Source of the DNA: Mimachlamys varia
Taxonomy: Eukaryota; Mollusca; Bivalvia; Pectinida; Pectinidae
NCBI GenBank assembly: GCA_947623455.1
Contig: OX392534.1
Span: 32,486,926 to 32,550,925 of the forward strand
Reading direction: 5' to 3'
DNA: 64,000 bases
Below, in pieces: positions 1 through 10,372 of the stretch. The stretch's first letter is position 1; every line of letters starts with the position of its first letter. Below the pieces are notes generated by a model that ran no database searches, was not told the DNA's origin, and saw nothing but the letters and a program-made list of their open reading frames with translations. The position numbers and the translations under genes were made by a program.

Positions 1-27
1 CATGTACCCAAAATGATGCACGTGGAA

Positions 28-448
28 ATCCGACCAATGTAATACGTCATTAAGGTGTCGGACTAGACAGGTAAATCCGTCTAATATAATGTTTCATTAA
101 GGTGTCGGACTAAACAGGTTAATGCGACCAATGTAATGTTTCACTAAGGTGTCGGACTAGACAGGTACACCCGACCAATGTAATGTTTCATTAAGGTGTC
201 GGACTAGACAGGTAAATCCAACCAATGTAATGTTTCACTAAGGTGTCGGACTAGACAGGTAAATCCAACCACTATAATGTTTCACTAAGGTATCGGACTA
301 GACAGGTAAACCCGACCAATATAATGTTTCACTAAGGCGTCCGATTAGACAGGTAAATCCGACCAATGTAATGTTTCACTAAGGAATCGGACTAGACAGG
401 TAAACCCGACCAATGTAATGTTTCACTTAGGTGTCGGACAAGACAGGT
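28..448. repeat. 47-bp minisatellite, unit 1
   Basis: Nine copies with an exact 47-bp period; the motif TAAGGTGTCGG-type core sits at 51, 98, 145, 192, 239, 286, 333, 380 and 427. Each copy has the form GACCAATGTAATGTTTCAC then TAAGGTGTCGGACTAGACAGG. Copies vary by a few substitutions, and each unit keeps the same order of variants, so whole arrays were copied with the 4.77-kb unit. It lies just downstream of the gene's 3' end. Confidence 0.95.
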
Positions 449-514
449 TTCACTTTGTATTTTGTCCTGTCATACACCGTAATATATCCATTAACAAAAG
501 CAGTAATTCGACAC

Positions 515-690
515 GAAAATAACATATAAACTGTATTTAATATAAATAAATACATCAAGCGACAAACAAATTTTCCAACGACCACTAATGGTGAAAGATT
601 TCATCACACCACAATGAAATGAATCACACAAACTGATGACGTCACACCCATCTCCATGTTCGACTATCATCGGCATTCTTCTCGACCAAT
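515..690 (-). other. Putative 3' UTR exon of the array gene (unit 1)
   Basis: On the minus strand a good acceptor (TTGTTCTTTGCAG) precedes base 690, and exon 4 ends with TAG followed at once by a donor-like GTAGGT (836-831). A 3' UTR intron from 836 to 691 is therefore plausible. An ATTAAA poly(A) signal lies at 541-536, so the transcript would end near 515-530. A 70-codon open frame here has no ATG at its 5' end (it begins TTG) and lies downstream of the stop, so I treat the stretch as untranslated. The region contains a CRE-like TGACGTCA and is nearly unchanged even in unit 11. The same exon recurs at the same offset in every unit. Exact ends are guesses. Confidence 0.45.
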
Positions 691-836
691 CTGCAAAGAA
701 CAAAGTAAATATACATTTTACAAACTTTAAATTAGAAGTTATACGTTATCTATTGGAATTCTTACAGTATTTATATTTATGTATGTCATTTTGAACTTAT
801 AACCGTACATTTCAAAGACGAGCTACATGTACCTAC

Positions 837-3164
837 CTAGCGAGGGACGGGGTACCAGTAGTTGATCTGACGCTGGATACACAATGGGAACAGCACCATG
901 TGTTCCTCCTCAAATCGCTGACAGAACTTCCTCTCCCAGTACAGGTCATCCTGTGGCAGCTCTTTGGTCAGTACCACGGACAACTCGAGTCCGTAGTTAA
1001 ACAGCATCAAGGCTTCGGACCGCTTGGCGAAGTTAGCTTTGTCCCTCTTACGACGTCCAGAAGGCTTCCAGAAAGACCTCCTTTTGACCTGACACGGGGC
1101 AGTACCGCAGTAACGGCAGAGGGAGGGACCTGTTCATGTACGAATGATATACGTGATACAACAGAGGGCAAAAGTAAAACTTAAAGATAAATAGTCAAAA
1201 ATCACGTATACTCAATGTGAAATAATATGATACGTAATATATTTGCATGCCAATATCCTGCCGTCAAATGGGCAGGGCAATGTATAGTGTTGCCATTGAC
1301 CGTCATTTCGTATTCCGTCATAGTTACGTTTCCGCTCATTCATTCTTTAATGGATAGAGATATTGAACTGTATTTTGATACATAAAGATGGGATACAGGT
1401 GATCAGGTTTTTATTTGGTGAATGTCCGTTCATTTTTTCAGATTTATGTCCCTAATTAACCCATAGAATTCTAATGGATTTTCACAAAAATGATGTGACC
1501 TAAATTGCGGAGCCTTGTGGAACTCCTGTGAAATTTCACGGAAAATAGTATGATCAAACTGTGCGTAACCTCTAGACTTTTCAGTCTTTTGTTTCATACA
1601 TTTAGGTCACATGTGCTCATAACTACATCAGGTTCATCAGCAACACTTTGGCTTCCATGACAGATTTTAACAGATTAATACAAAATGGTACACTTGTGTT
1701 CAGTAAACAACTGGCTTATATCTGCACTTCTACACAACAACAGTGACAATACTATGTCGTTTTGTTTGTTTCCATATGCATGGACTTTGGATTAAGAAGA
1801 AAACATTCTAAACCTCATTCTGTGTGTTTTTAGACATCAGCATTGGTCAATTAGTACGAAACAGTAGCGTGAAAAGTTACAAAAATATATATTACAAATC
1901 CAAAAGCCAGAGATACTAGAAACCTTCATACGTTTTTTAAATTGTCTCTCAGGTCATTCGTGTCACACTGCTACGTGTTTTGTTGTTTTGTTTTATTTTC
2001 TAATGTTTAACTTTAAAGTTAAAGTCACAACAATGAAACTGTAACAATATAACTGCAATCATCAATGTTACTTACGATTCCACCATTGGCGGACAATAGA
2101 AATCATGTCTGACCATCTCTGTTTGGCGCTCCCGGTAACCAACGGCGAATAGGCCAACAGGAGAGTTAGAACTACACAGAGGAGGGTGCAGAATACCTCA
2201 TTTCCAATACGCTAAAATAAAGAGAAACTGAATTATTCCCTGGACATGGTACTAAACTTATTTAAGTAGGGCACAGTAGTAGTTGATTGGATCAAAATAA
2301 TTTAGTGATGCGGTTAAAATAGGGGCGATAAACGCAATAAGAAATTTCGGCCACAAAGAATTCAAAAATATTCAGCAACGAATTTCAAATATTCACAAAA
2401 CATACATTACAACTAGAACATGAATCCTTACCCAAACAAGATCAGCAGATGTTGGACACACTTTCTCGACTTCTGTTGCGGTGAAATACTGGAACAATCT
2501 TTTAGTATATCCAGGATCCGGCTCCACGCTAAACACAAAAGAAAGTTTCAGGACTCACAAAACGAAATCAGCCTATCACGAAGTGTTTCATACGTTTGTA
2601 GTCCCTACCGAAAATTTGTTCCGGCTAAGTACAGTGATTCTGAATAATCTAAATAGGTAATTGTTGACATATTCTGCATTGCATGAAATCTATATATATT
2701 TAACTTTACAAAAATGTATACTTTTGGTAGATTTTGATATGTGATGGCGGATTGATATGGGGTCAAAAGTCAGAGGGTGTTCCCGTTCCATTTCACTGGA
2801 TTGACATGCAAATTTGCGGTTGTCCGAAGCAGACGCCCGTAGCGAGCTAAAATGCCATTTGAAGTCTTTGCCGTGTTATGTATCTGTGAATCTAGGCAAT
2901 TGTCACTATTGCTGAACTTCAAATATTAAAATTATTAGCTCTAAAGATTAGTAATAACATATAGTAAATTATATTGTTGTGTGAGTATTTAAACGATAAC
3001 GTTTTCAAAAACTAGAAAACATGCACATGTACGTTAGAAAAACACCCTAAAACAAACAGAACAGAATATGTCCAAATTTACCACGTAAGGTCCCGGTATA
3101 CAGCAGGACCTCGGTGCATCATACCCAACATTACCACGTATATCAAGAATAACCTGATATCCAT
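837..3164 (-). CDS. Four-exon gene, copy 1: predicted 202-aa signal-peptide protein of unknown family
   Basis: Exons in coding order: 3164-3082 (83 nt), 2528-2432 (97), 2211-2076 (136), 1129-837 (293, ending TAG). Intron phases 2, 0 and 1 fit exactly. Acceptors are GTGTTTAG, TTATTTTAG and ATGAACAG; later donors are GTAAGG and GTAAGT. The ATG has A at -3 and G at +4. Residues 1-21 (MDIRLFLIYVVMLGMMHRGPA) form a signal peptide: a short hydrophobic run, then a small-residue cleavage region. A second hydrophobic stretch at about 66-86 follows acidic residues and precedes basic ones, so a single-pass membrane protein or a second processing point is possible. Exon 4 carries C110-x2-C113-x4-C118, a furin-like GRRKR at 130-134, KR at 141-142, and ends WYPVPR. 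Cysteines: 28, 52, 68, 72, 110, 113, 118, 175, 189. I do not recognise the family. In this copy donor 1 is the weaker GTAAAT (position +5 G to A), and the intron 1 polypyrimidine tract has a G. Confidence 0.82.
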
Positions 3165-3304
3165 TGTGGTAATCCGAGAATTAATATAAAAAGTAAAAAT
3201 TAGGGGAGAGACTGATCATCTCCGCCTTTGTCGATTGCTAAGCAGCTAAGCAACAAGTATGTGACGTCACAAATGGTTTCTCTGCCCTACCTATCATGAC
3301 GTCA
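3165..3304 (-). promoter_or_regulatory. Promoter region with paired CRE sites, copy 1
   Basis: Two perfect palindromic cAMP-response elements (TGACGTCA) lie at 3262-3269 and 3297-3304, about 98-140 bp upstream of the ATG. That is a usual place for CREB/ATF sites in animal promoters. The SINE block begins only 7 bp beyond the distal CRE. An AT-rich TTTTATATTAA at about 3181-3194 could serve as a weak TATA element. No initiator could be assigned. Confidence 0.6.
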
Positions 3305-3310
3305 TGTAAT

Positions 3311-3541
3311 TGTAGCGGATCCAGACCGGGTCAATCGTCGGCGACCGAATAGCTCAGTTGTTGGGCGTCCGTCTGGAGTTCGGAAGGTCCCGGGTTTGAA
3401 CCCCGGTCTGGCCGTGCAGTTTTCCTCTCCTGTTAAGTTTGGCGCCCAACGAAATATACCCACATACAGAAGGTGGTAAAGAGTCTCGTGTGTGTCTTCG
3501 GGGTCAAAGATTTTATTAAAGGGTGGGGGGAATGTAGCGGA
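3311..3541 (+). mobile_element. tRNA-derived SINE 1, unit 1
   Basis: A tRNA-like head at about 3344-3420 has a good A box (TAGCTCAGTTG) and a near-consensus B box (GGTTTGAACCC). It is preceded by GTAGCGGATCCAGACC and followed by a body that reaches the G-rich run at about 3533. The tRNA cloverleaf is imperfect (the acceptor stem does not close), so it is a SINE head, not a working tRNA. Unit 10 has a closer A-box region at 46245. It sits directly upstream of the array gene's promoter, in the opposite orientation to the gene. Confidence 0.75.
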
Positions 3542-3735
3542 TCTAGACCACAGGGGCTAGGCTACCCTCCCCCCCCCCCCAAAAAAAAAAAACAAACCCC
3601 CACTATATATCTGTGACACTCCCTTGTCACAGATATAGGCTAGTAGTGGGAGGGTTTATTTCGAGAGAGGTAAAATAATTATCTGACAATCATTTCATAG
3701 TGACATAGGTCTGTGCCAAGCCCCTGTGGTCTAGA
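3542..3735. mobile_element. Palindromic MITE-like insertion, unit 1, with poly-C/poly-A tract
   Basis: The inverted ends TCTAGACCACAGGGGCTAGG and CCAAGCCCCTGTGGTCTAGA bracket 194 bp (one mismatch here, none in unit 10). Inside is a second stem: TATATCTGTGACA, a 6-nt loop, then TGTCACAGATATA, extended by CCCCCACTA and TAGTGGGAGGG. The element splits the head of SINE 2: GTAGCGGA-TCTAGACC is on its left and AGGTCAATCG on its right. TCTAGA is palindromic, so the target duplication could be TA, CTAG or TCTAGA; the superfamily is open. A run of 12 C and 12 A near the left end is the main length-variable site of the unit. Confidence 0.75.
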
Positions 3736-3837
3736 CCAGGTCAATCGTCGGCGACCAGATAGCTGATTATTGGTTGAACGTCCGTCTAGAGTTTGGAAGG
3801 TCCCGGGTTCGAACATGCATTTTCTCTCTCCTGTTAC
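3736..3837 (+). mobile_element. tRNA-derived SINE 2 (head interrupted by the MITE), unit 1
   Basis: It carries the same GGTCAATCGTCGGCGACC lead as SINE 1, then a degraded A box (TAGCTGATTATTGG) and a consensus-like B box (GGTTCGAAC). The body ends at CTCTCTCCTGTTAC. SINE 1 and SINE 2 are tandem copies, so a dimeric or double insertion preceded the MITE insertion. Confidence 0.7.
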
Positions 3838-4104
3838 ATAATATGTTTTTTGTCAATAGCACCGTCGTGACATCTAGCGGTTTCGTTAGGAATGATATTT
3901 GTGACACAGGGGCATGAGAATTCGCTATAGATGTCTGCGGGCTTCAGTTTTTTTTTATCTCTAATTGGTTAACATTGCTCAAGCAGGTGTGTTCCGAGAG
4001 AGAAATCTTCGAAAAGAGAACTGTGTTCACGTAACATACCGTACATGTTTTCGAGAGACGTCATGACGGTATGTCTAGCAAGAAGGCTTATAAACGACCA
4101 AAAT

Positions 4105-4727
4105 CATGTGTCGTTACAGCGAACGGCATGTCCATACCAAAGCATGTGTCGTTACAGTGAAAGGCATATCCCTACCTAATCATGTATCGTTACAGCGAAC
4201 GGCATGTCCCTACCAAATCATGTGTCGTTACAGCGAACGGCATGTCACTACCAAATTATGTGTCGTTACAGCATGTCCCTGCCAAATCATGTGTCGTTAC
4301 AGCGAACGGCATGTCCCTACCAAATCATGTGTCGTTACAGCTAACGGTATGTCCCTACCAAATCATGTGTCGTTACAGCGACGGCATGTCCCTACCAAAT
4401 CATGTGTCGTTACAGCTAACGGTATGTCCCTGCCAAAGCATGTGTCGTTACAGTGAACGGCATGTCCCTACCAAATCATGTGTCGTTACAGCTAACGGTA
4501 TGTCCCTACCAAATCATGTGTCGTTACAGCGAACGACATGTCCCTACCAAATCATGTGTCGTTACAGCATGTCCCTGCCAAATCATGTGTCGTTACAGCG
4601 AACGGCATGTCCCTACCAAATCATGTGTCGTTACAGTGAACGGCATGTCCCAACCAAATCATGTGTCGTTACAGTGAACGGCATGTCCCTACCAAATCAT
4701 GTGTCGTTACATGTACAGTGAACGGCC
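4105..4727. repeat. 38-bp satellite, unit 1
   Basis: Sixteen full copies and one partial one start at 4105, 4143, 4181, 4219, 4257, 4288, 4326, 4364, 4401, 4439, 4477, 4515, 4553, 4584, 4622, 4660 and 4698. The period is 38 bp except for two 31-bp copies (a 7-bp internal deletion) and one of 37 bp. A copy begins CATGTGTCGTTACAGCGAAC. CGTT and AACG can pair around ACAGCG, and CATG marks both ends, so each copy can form a small hairpin. Because 38 leaves remainder 2 when divided by 3 and the motif has no stop, all plus-strand frames stay open with a 38-residue period; these frames are not genes. Confidence 0.95.
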
Positions 4728-4792
4728 ATTAGGCAATGAAACATCTTGTAAATCTATCGTGGTATCATGTACCCAAAATGATGCACGTGGAA

Positions 4793-5213
4793 ATCCGACC
4801 AATGTAATACGTCATTAAGGTGTCGGACTAGACAGGTAAATCCGTCTAATATAATGTTTCATTAAGGTGTCGGACTAAACAGGTTAATGCGACCAATGTA
4901 ATGTTTCACTAAGGTGTCGGACTAGACAGGTACACCCGACCAATGTAATGTTTCATTAAGGTGTCGGACTAGACAGGTAAATCCAACCAATGTAATGTTT
5001 CACTAAGGTGTCGGACTAGACAGGTAAATCCAACCACTATAATGTTTCACTAAGGTATCGGACTAGACAGGTAAACCCGACCAATATAATGTTTCACTAA
5101 GGCGTCCGATTAGACAGGTAAATCCGACCAATGTAATGTTTCACTAAGGAATCGGACTAGACAGGTAAACCCGACCAATGTAATGTTTCACTTAGGTGTC
5201 GGACAAGACAGGT
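4793..5213. repeat. 47-bp minisatellite, unit 2
   Basis: Nine copies in the same variant order as unit 1. Confidence 0.95.
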
Positions 5214-5601
5214 TTCACTTTGTATTTTGTCCTGTCATACACCGTAATATATCCATTAACAAAAGCAGTAATTCGACACGAAAATAACATATAAACTGTA
5301 TTTAATATAAATAAATACATCAAGCGACAAACAAATTTTCCAACGACCACTAATGGTGAAAGATTTCATCACACCACAATGAAATGAATCACACAAACTG
5401 ATGACGTCACACCCATCTCCATGTTCGACTATCATCGGCATTCTTCTCGACCAATCTGCAAAGAACAAAGTAAATATACATTTTACAAACTTTAAATTAG
5501 AAGTTATACGTTATCTATTGGAATTCTTACAGTATTTATATTTATGTATGTCATTTTGAACTTATAACCGTACATTTCAAAGACGAGCTACATGTACCTA
5601 C

Positions 5602-7929
5602 CTAGCGAGGGACGGGGTACCAGTAGTTGATCTGACGCTGGATACACAATGGGAACAGCACCATGTGTTCCTCCTCAAATCGCTGACAGAACTTCCTCTC
5701 CCAGTACAGGTCATCCTGTGGCAGCTCTTTGGTCAGTACCACGGACAACTCGAGTCCGTAGTTAAACAGCATCAAGGCTTCGGACCGCTTGGCGAAGTTA
5801 GCTTTGTCCCTCTTACGACGTCCAGAAGGCTTCCAGAAAGACCTCCTTTTGACCTGACACGGGGCAGTACCGCAGTAACGGCAGAGGGAGGGACCTGTTC
5901 ATGTACGAATGATATACGTGATACAACAGAGGGCAAAAGTAAAACTTAAAGATAAATAGTCAAAAATCACGTATACTCAATGTGAAATAATATGATACGT
6001 AATATATTTGCATGCCAATATCCTGCCGTCAAATGGGCAGGGCAATGTATAGTGTTGCCATTGACCGTCATTTCGTATTCCGTCATAGTTACGTTTCCGC
6101 TCATTCATTCTTTAATGGATAGAGATATTGAACTGTATTTTGATACATAAAGATGGGATACAGGTGATCAGGTTTTTATTTGGTGAAGGTCCGTTCATTT
6201 TTTCAGATTTATGTCCCTAATTAACCCATAGAATTCTAATGGATTTTCACAAAAATGATGTGACCTAAATTGCGGAGCCTTGTGGAACTCCTGTGAAATT
6301 TCACGGAAAATAGTATGATCAAACTGTGCGTAACCTCTAGACTTTTCAGTCTTTTGTTTCATACATTTAGGTCACATGTGCTCATAACTACATCAGGTTC
6401 ATCAGCAACACTTTGGCTTCCATGACAGATTTTAACAGATTAATACAAAATGGTACACTTGTGTTCAGTAAACAACTGGCTTATATCTGCACTTCTACAC
6501 AACAACAGTGACAATACTATGTCGTTTTGTTTGTTTCCATATGCATGGACTTTGGATTAAGAAGAAAACATTCTAAACCTCATTCTGTGTGTTTTTAGAC
6601 ATCAGCATTGGTCAATTAGTACGAAACAGTAGCGTGAAAAGTTACAAAAATATATATTACAAATCCAAAAGCCAGAGATACTAGAAACCTTCATACGTTT
6701 TTTAAATTGTCTCTCAGGTCATTCGTGTCACACTGCTACGTGTTTTGTTGTTTTGTTTTATTTTCTAATGTTTAACTTTAAAGTTAAAGTCACAACAATG
6801 AAACTGTAACAATATAACTGCAATCATCAATGTTACTTACGATTCCACCATTGGCGGACAATAGAAATCATGTCTGACCATCTCTGTTTGGCGCTCCCGG
6901 TAACCAACGGCGAATAGGCCAACAGGAGAGTTAGAACTACACAGAGGAGGGTGCAGAATACCTCATTTCCAATACGCTAAAATAAAGAGAAACTGAATTA
7001 TTCCCTGGACATGGTACTAAACTTATTTAAGTAGGGCACAGTAGTAGTTGATTGGATCAAAATAATTTAGTGATGCGATTAAAATAGGGGCGATAAACGC
7101 AATAAGAAATTTCGGCCACAAAGAATTCAAAAATATTCAGCAACGAATTTCAAATATTCACAAAACATACATTACAACTAGAACATGAATCCTTACCCAA
7201 ACAAGATCAGCAGATGTTGGACACACTTTCTCGACTTCTGTTGCGGTGAAATACTGGAACAATCTTTTAGTATATCCAGGATCCGGCTCCACGCTAAACA
7301 GAAAAGAAAGTTTCAGGACTCACAAAACGAAATCAGCCTATCACGAAGTGTTTCATACGTTTGTAGTCCCTACCGAAAATTTGTTCCGGCTAAGTACAGT
7401 GATTCTGAATAATCTAAATAGGTAATTGTTGACATATTCTGCATTGCATGAAATCTATATATATTTAACTTTACAAAAATGTATACTTTTGGTAGATTTT
7501 GATATGTGATGGCGGATTGATATGGGGTCAAAAGTCAGAGGGTTTTCCCGTTCCATTTCACTGGATTGACATGCAAATTTGCGGTTGTCCGAAGCAGACG
7601 CCCGTAGCGAGCTAAAATGCCATTTGAAGTCTTTGCCGTGTTATGTATCTGTGAATCTAGGCAATTGTCACTATTGCTGAACTTCAAATATTAAAATTAT
7701 TAGCTCTAAAGATTAGTAATAACATATAGTAAATTATTTTGTTGTGTGAGTATTTAAACGATAACGTTTTCAAAAACTAGAAAACATGCACATGTACGTT
7801 AGAAAAACACCCTAAAACAAACAGAACAGAATATGTCCAAACTTACCACGTAAGGTCCCGGTATACAGCAGGACCTCGGTGCATCATACCCAACATTACC
7901 ACGTATATCAAGAATAACCTGATATCCAT
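5602..7929 (-). CDS. Four-exon gene, copy 2
   Basis: Exons in coding order: 7929-7847, 7293-7197, 6976-6841, 5894-5602. All three donors are strong here (GTAAGT after exon 1, GTAAGG after exon 2, GTAAGT after exon 3). The predicted 202-residue product is the same as copy 1. Intron 1 carries a private T at about 7544, where the other copies have G. Confidence 0.82.
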
Positions 7930-8026
7930 TGTGGTAATCCGAGAATTAATATAAAAAGTAAAAATTAGGGGAGAGACTGATCATCTCCGCCTTTGTCGAT
8001 TGCTAAGCAGCTAAGCAACAAGTATG

Positions 8027-8069
8027 TGACGTCACAAATGGTTTCTCTGCCCTACCTATCATGACGTCA
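8027..8069 (-). promoter_or_regulatory. Paired CRE sites, copy 2
   Basis: TGACGTCA at 8027-8034 and 8062-8069, with 35-bp spacing. Confidence 0.6.
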
Positions 8070-8075
8070 TGTAAT

Positions 8076-8333
8076 TGTAGCGGATCCAGACCGGGTCAAT
8101 CGTCGGCGACCGAATAGCTCAGTTGTTGGGCGTCCGTCTGGAGTTCGGAAGGTCCCGGGTTTGAACCCCGGTCTGGCCGTGCAGTTTTCCTCTCCTGTTA
8201 AGTTTGGCGCCCAACGAAATATACCCACATACAGAAGGTGGTAAAGAGTCTCGTGTGTGTCTTCGGGGTAAAAGATTTTATTAAAGGGTGGGGGGAATGT
8301 AGCGGATCTAGACCACAGGGGCTAGGCTACCCT

Positions 8334-8364
<31 letters not shown>

Positions 8365-8608
8365 AAACCCCCACTATATATCTGTGACACTCCCTTGTCA
8401 CAGATATAGGCTAGTAGTGGGAGGGTTTATTTCGAGAGAGGTAAAATAATTATCTGACAATCATTTCATAGTGACATAGGTCTGTGCCAAGCCCCTGTGG
8501 TCTAGACCAGGTCAATCGTCGGCGACCAGATAGCTGATTATTGGTTGAACGTCCGTCTAGAGTTTGGAAGGTCCCGGGTTCGAACGTGCATTTTCTCTCT
8601 CCTGTTAC
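8076..8608. mobile_element. SINE-MITE-SINE block, unit 2
   Basis: Same structure as unit 1; homopolymer tract C20 A10. Confidence 0.75.
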
Positions 8609-8875
8609 ATAATATGTTTTTTGTCAATAGCACCGTCGTGACATCTAGCGGTTTCGTTAGGAATGATATTTGTGACACAGGGGCATGAGAATTCGCTATA
8701 GATGTCTGCGGGCTTCAGTTTTTTTTTATCTCTAATTGGTTAACATTGCTCAAGCAGGTGTGTTCCGAGAGAGAAATCTTCGAAAAGAGAACTGTGTTCA
8801 CGTAACATACCGTACATGTTTTCGAGAGACGTCATGACGGTATGTCTAGCAAGAAGGCTTATAAACGACCAAAAT

Positions 8876-9498
8876 CATGTGTCGTTACAGCGAACGGCAT
8901 GTCCATACCAAAGCATGTGTCGTTACAGTGAAAGGCATATCCCTACCTAATCATGTATCGTTACAGCGAACGGCATGTCCCTACCAAATCATGTGTCGTT
9001 ACAGCGAACGGCATGTCAATACCAAATTATGTGTCGTTACAGCATGTCCCTGCCAAATCATGTGTCGTTACAGCGAACGGCATGTCCCTACCAAATCATG
9101 TGTCGTTACAGCTAACGGTATGTCCCTACCAAATCATGTGTCGTTACAGCGACGGCATGTCCCTACCAAATCATGTGTCGTTACAGCTAACGGTATGTCC
9201 CTGCCAAAGCATGTGTCGTTACAGTGAACGGCATGTCCCTACCAAATCATGTGTCGTTACAGCTAACGGTATGTCCCTACCAAATCATGTGTCGTTACAG
9301 CGAACGACATGTCCCTACCAAATCATGTGTCGTTACAGCATGTCCCTGCCAAATCATGTGTCGTTACAGCGAACGGCATGTCCCTACCAAATCATGTGTC
9401 GTTACAGTGAACGGCATGTCCCAACCAAATCATGTGTCGTTACAGTGAACGGCATGTCCCTACCAAATCATGTGTCGTTACATGTACAGTGAACGGCC
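8876..9498. repeat. 38-bp satellite, unit 2
   Basis: Same 17-copy order. One copy carries GTCAATACC (shared with unit 6) where others have GTCACTACC. Confidence 0.95.
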
Positions 9499-9563
9499 AT
9501 TAGGCAATGAAACATCTTGTAAATCTATCGTGGTATCATGTACCCAAAATGATGCACGTGGAA

Positions 9564-9984
9564 ATCCGACCAATGTAATACGTCATTAAGGTGTCGGACT
9601 AGACAGGTAAATCCGTCTAATATAATGTTTCATTAAGGTGTCGGACTAAACAGGTTAATGCGACCAATGTAATGTTTCACTAAGGTGTCGGACTAGACAG
9701 GTACACCCGACCAATGTAATGTTTCATTAAGGTGTCGGACTAGACAGGTAAATCCAACCAATGTAATGTTTCACTAAGGTGTCGGACTAGACAGGTAAAT
9801 CCAACCACTATAATGTTTCACTAAGGTATCGGACTAGACAGGTAAACCCGACCAATATAATGTTTCACTAAGGCGTCCGATTAGACAGGTAAATCCGACC
9901 AATGTAATGTTTCACTAAGGAATCGGACTAGACAGGTAAACCCGACCAATGTAATGTTTCACTTAGGTGTCGGACAAGACAGGT
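9564..9984. repeat. 47-bp minisatellite, unit 3
   Basis: Nine copies in the same variant order as unit 1. Confidence 0.95.
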
Positions 9985-10372
9985 TTCACTTTGTATTTTG
10001 TCCTGTCATACACCGTAATATATCCATTAACAAAAGCAGTAATTCGACACGAAAATAACATATAAACTGTATTTAATATAAATAAATACATCAAGCGACA
10101 AACAAATTTTCCAACGACCACTAATGGTGAAAGATTTCATCACACCACAATGAAATGAATCACACAAACTGATGACGTCACACCCATCTCCATGTTCGAC
10201 TATCATCGGCATTCTTCTCGACCAATCTGCAAAGAACAAAGTAAATATACATTTTACAAACTTTAAATTAGAAGTTATACGTTATCTATTGGAATTCTTA
10301 CAGTATTTATATTTATGTATGTCATTTTGAACTTATAACCGTACATTTCAAAGACGAGCTACATGTACCTAC

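Noticed and set aside
491..703. 70-codon minus-strand frame starting TTG
   Set aside because: No ATG at its start, and it lies downstream of the stop of the spliced gene after a good acceptor; better explained as a 3' UTR exon.
900..1184. 94-codon plus-strand frame (111 codons in unit 6 at 24684-25019)
   Set aside because: It is antisense to exon 4 of the spliced minus-strand gene, which has acceptor, frame and stop in agreement.
2420..2647. 75-codon plus-strand frame
   Set aside because: It is antisense to exon 2 and extends into intron 1; its variable His/Gln residue corresponds to the intronic polypyrimidine tract of the true gene.
3344..3420. Functional tRNA gene
   Set aside because: A and B boxes are present, but the acceptor stem does not pair and the sequence continues into a SINE body repeated in tandem.
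4106..4721. Overlapping 74-, 116- and 179-codon frames rich in MSLPNHVSLQ-type repeats (and the same in every unit and at 48445-49832)
   Set aside because: They follow from a stop-free 38-bp satellite whose period is not a multiple of three, so several frames read the same motif. No independent coding signal.
4105..4727. CRISPR array
   Set aside because: The 38-bp copies are contiguous with no spacers, and the sequence is eukaryotic.
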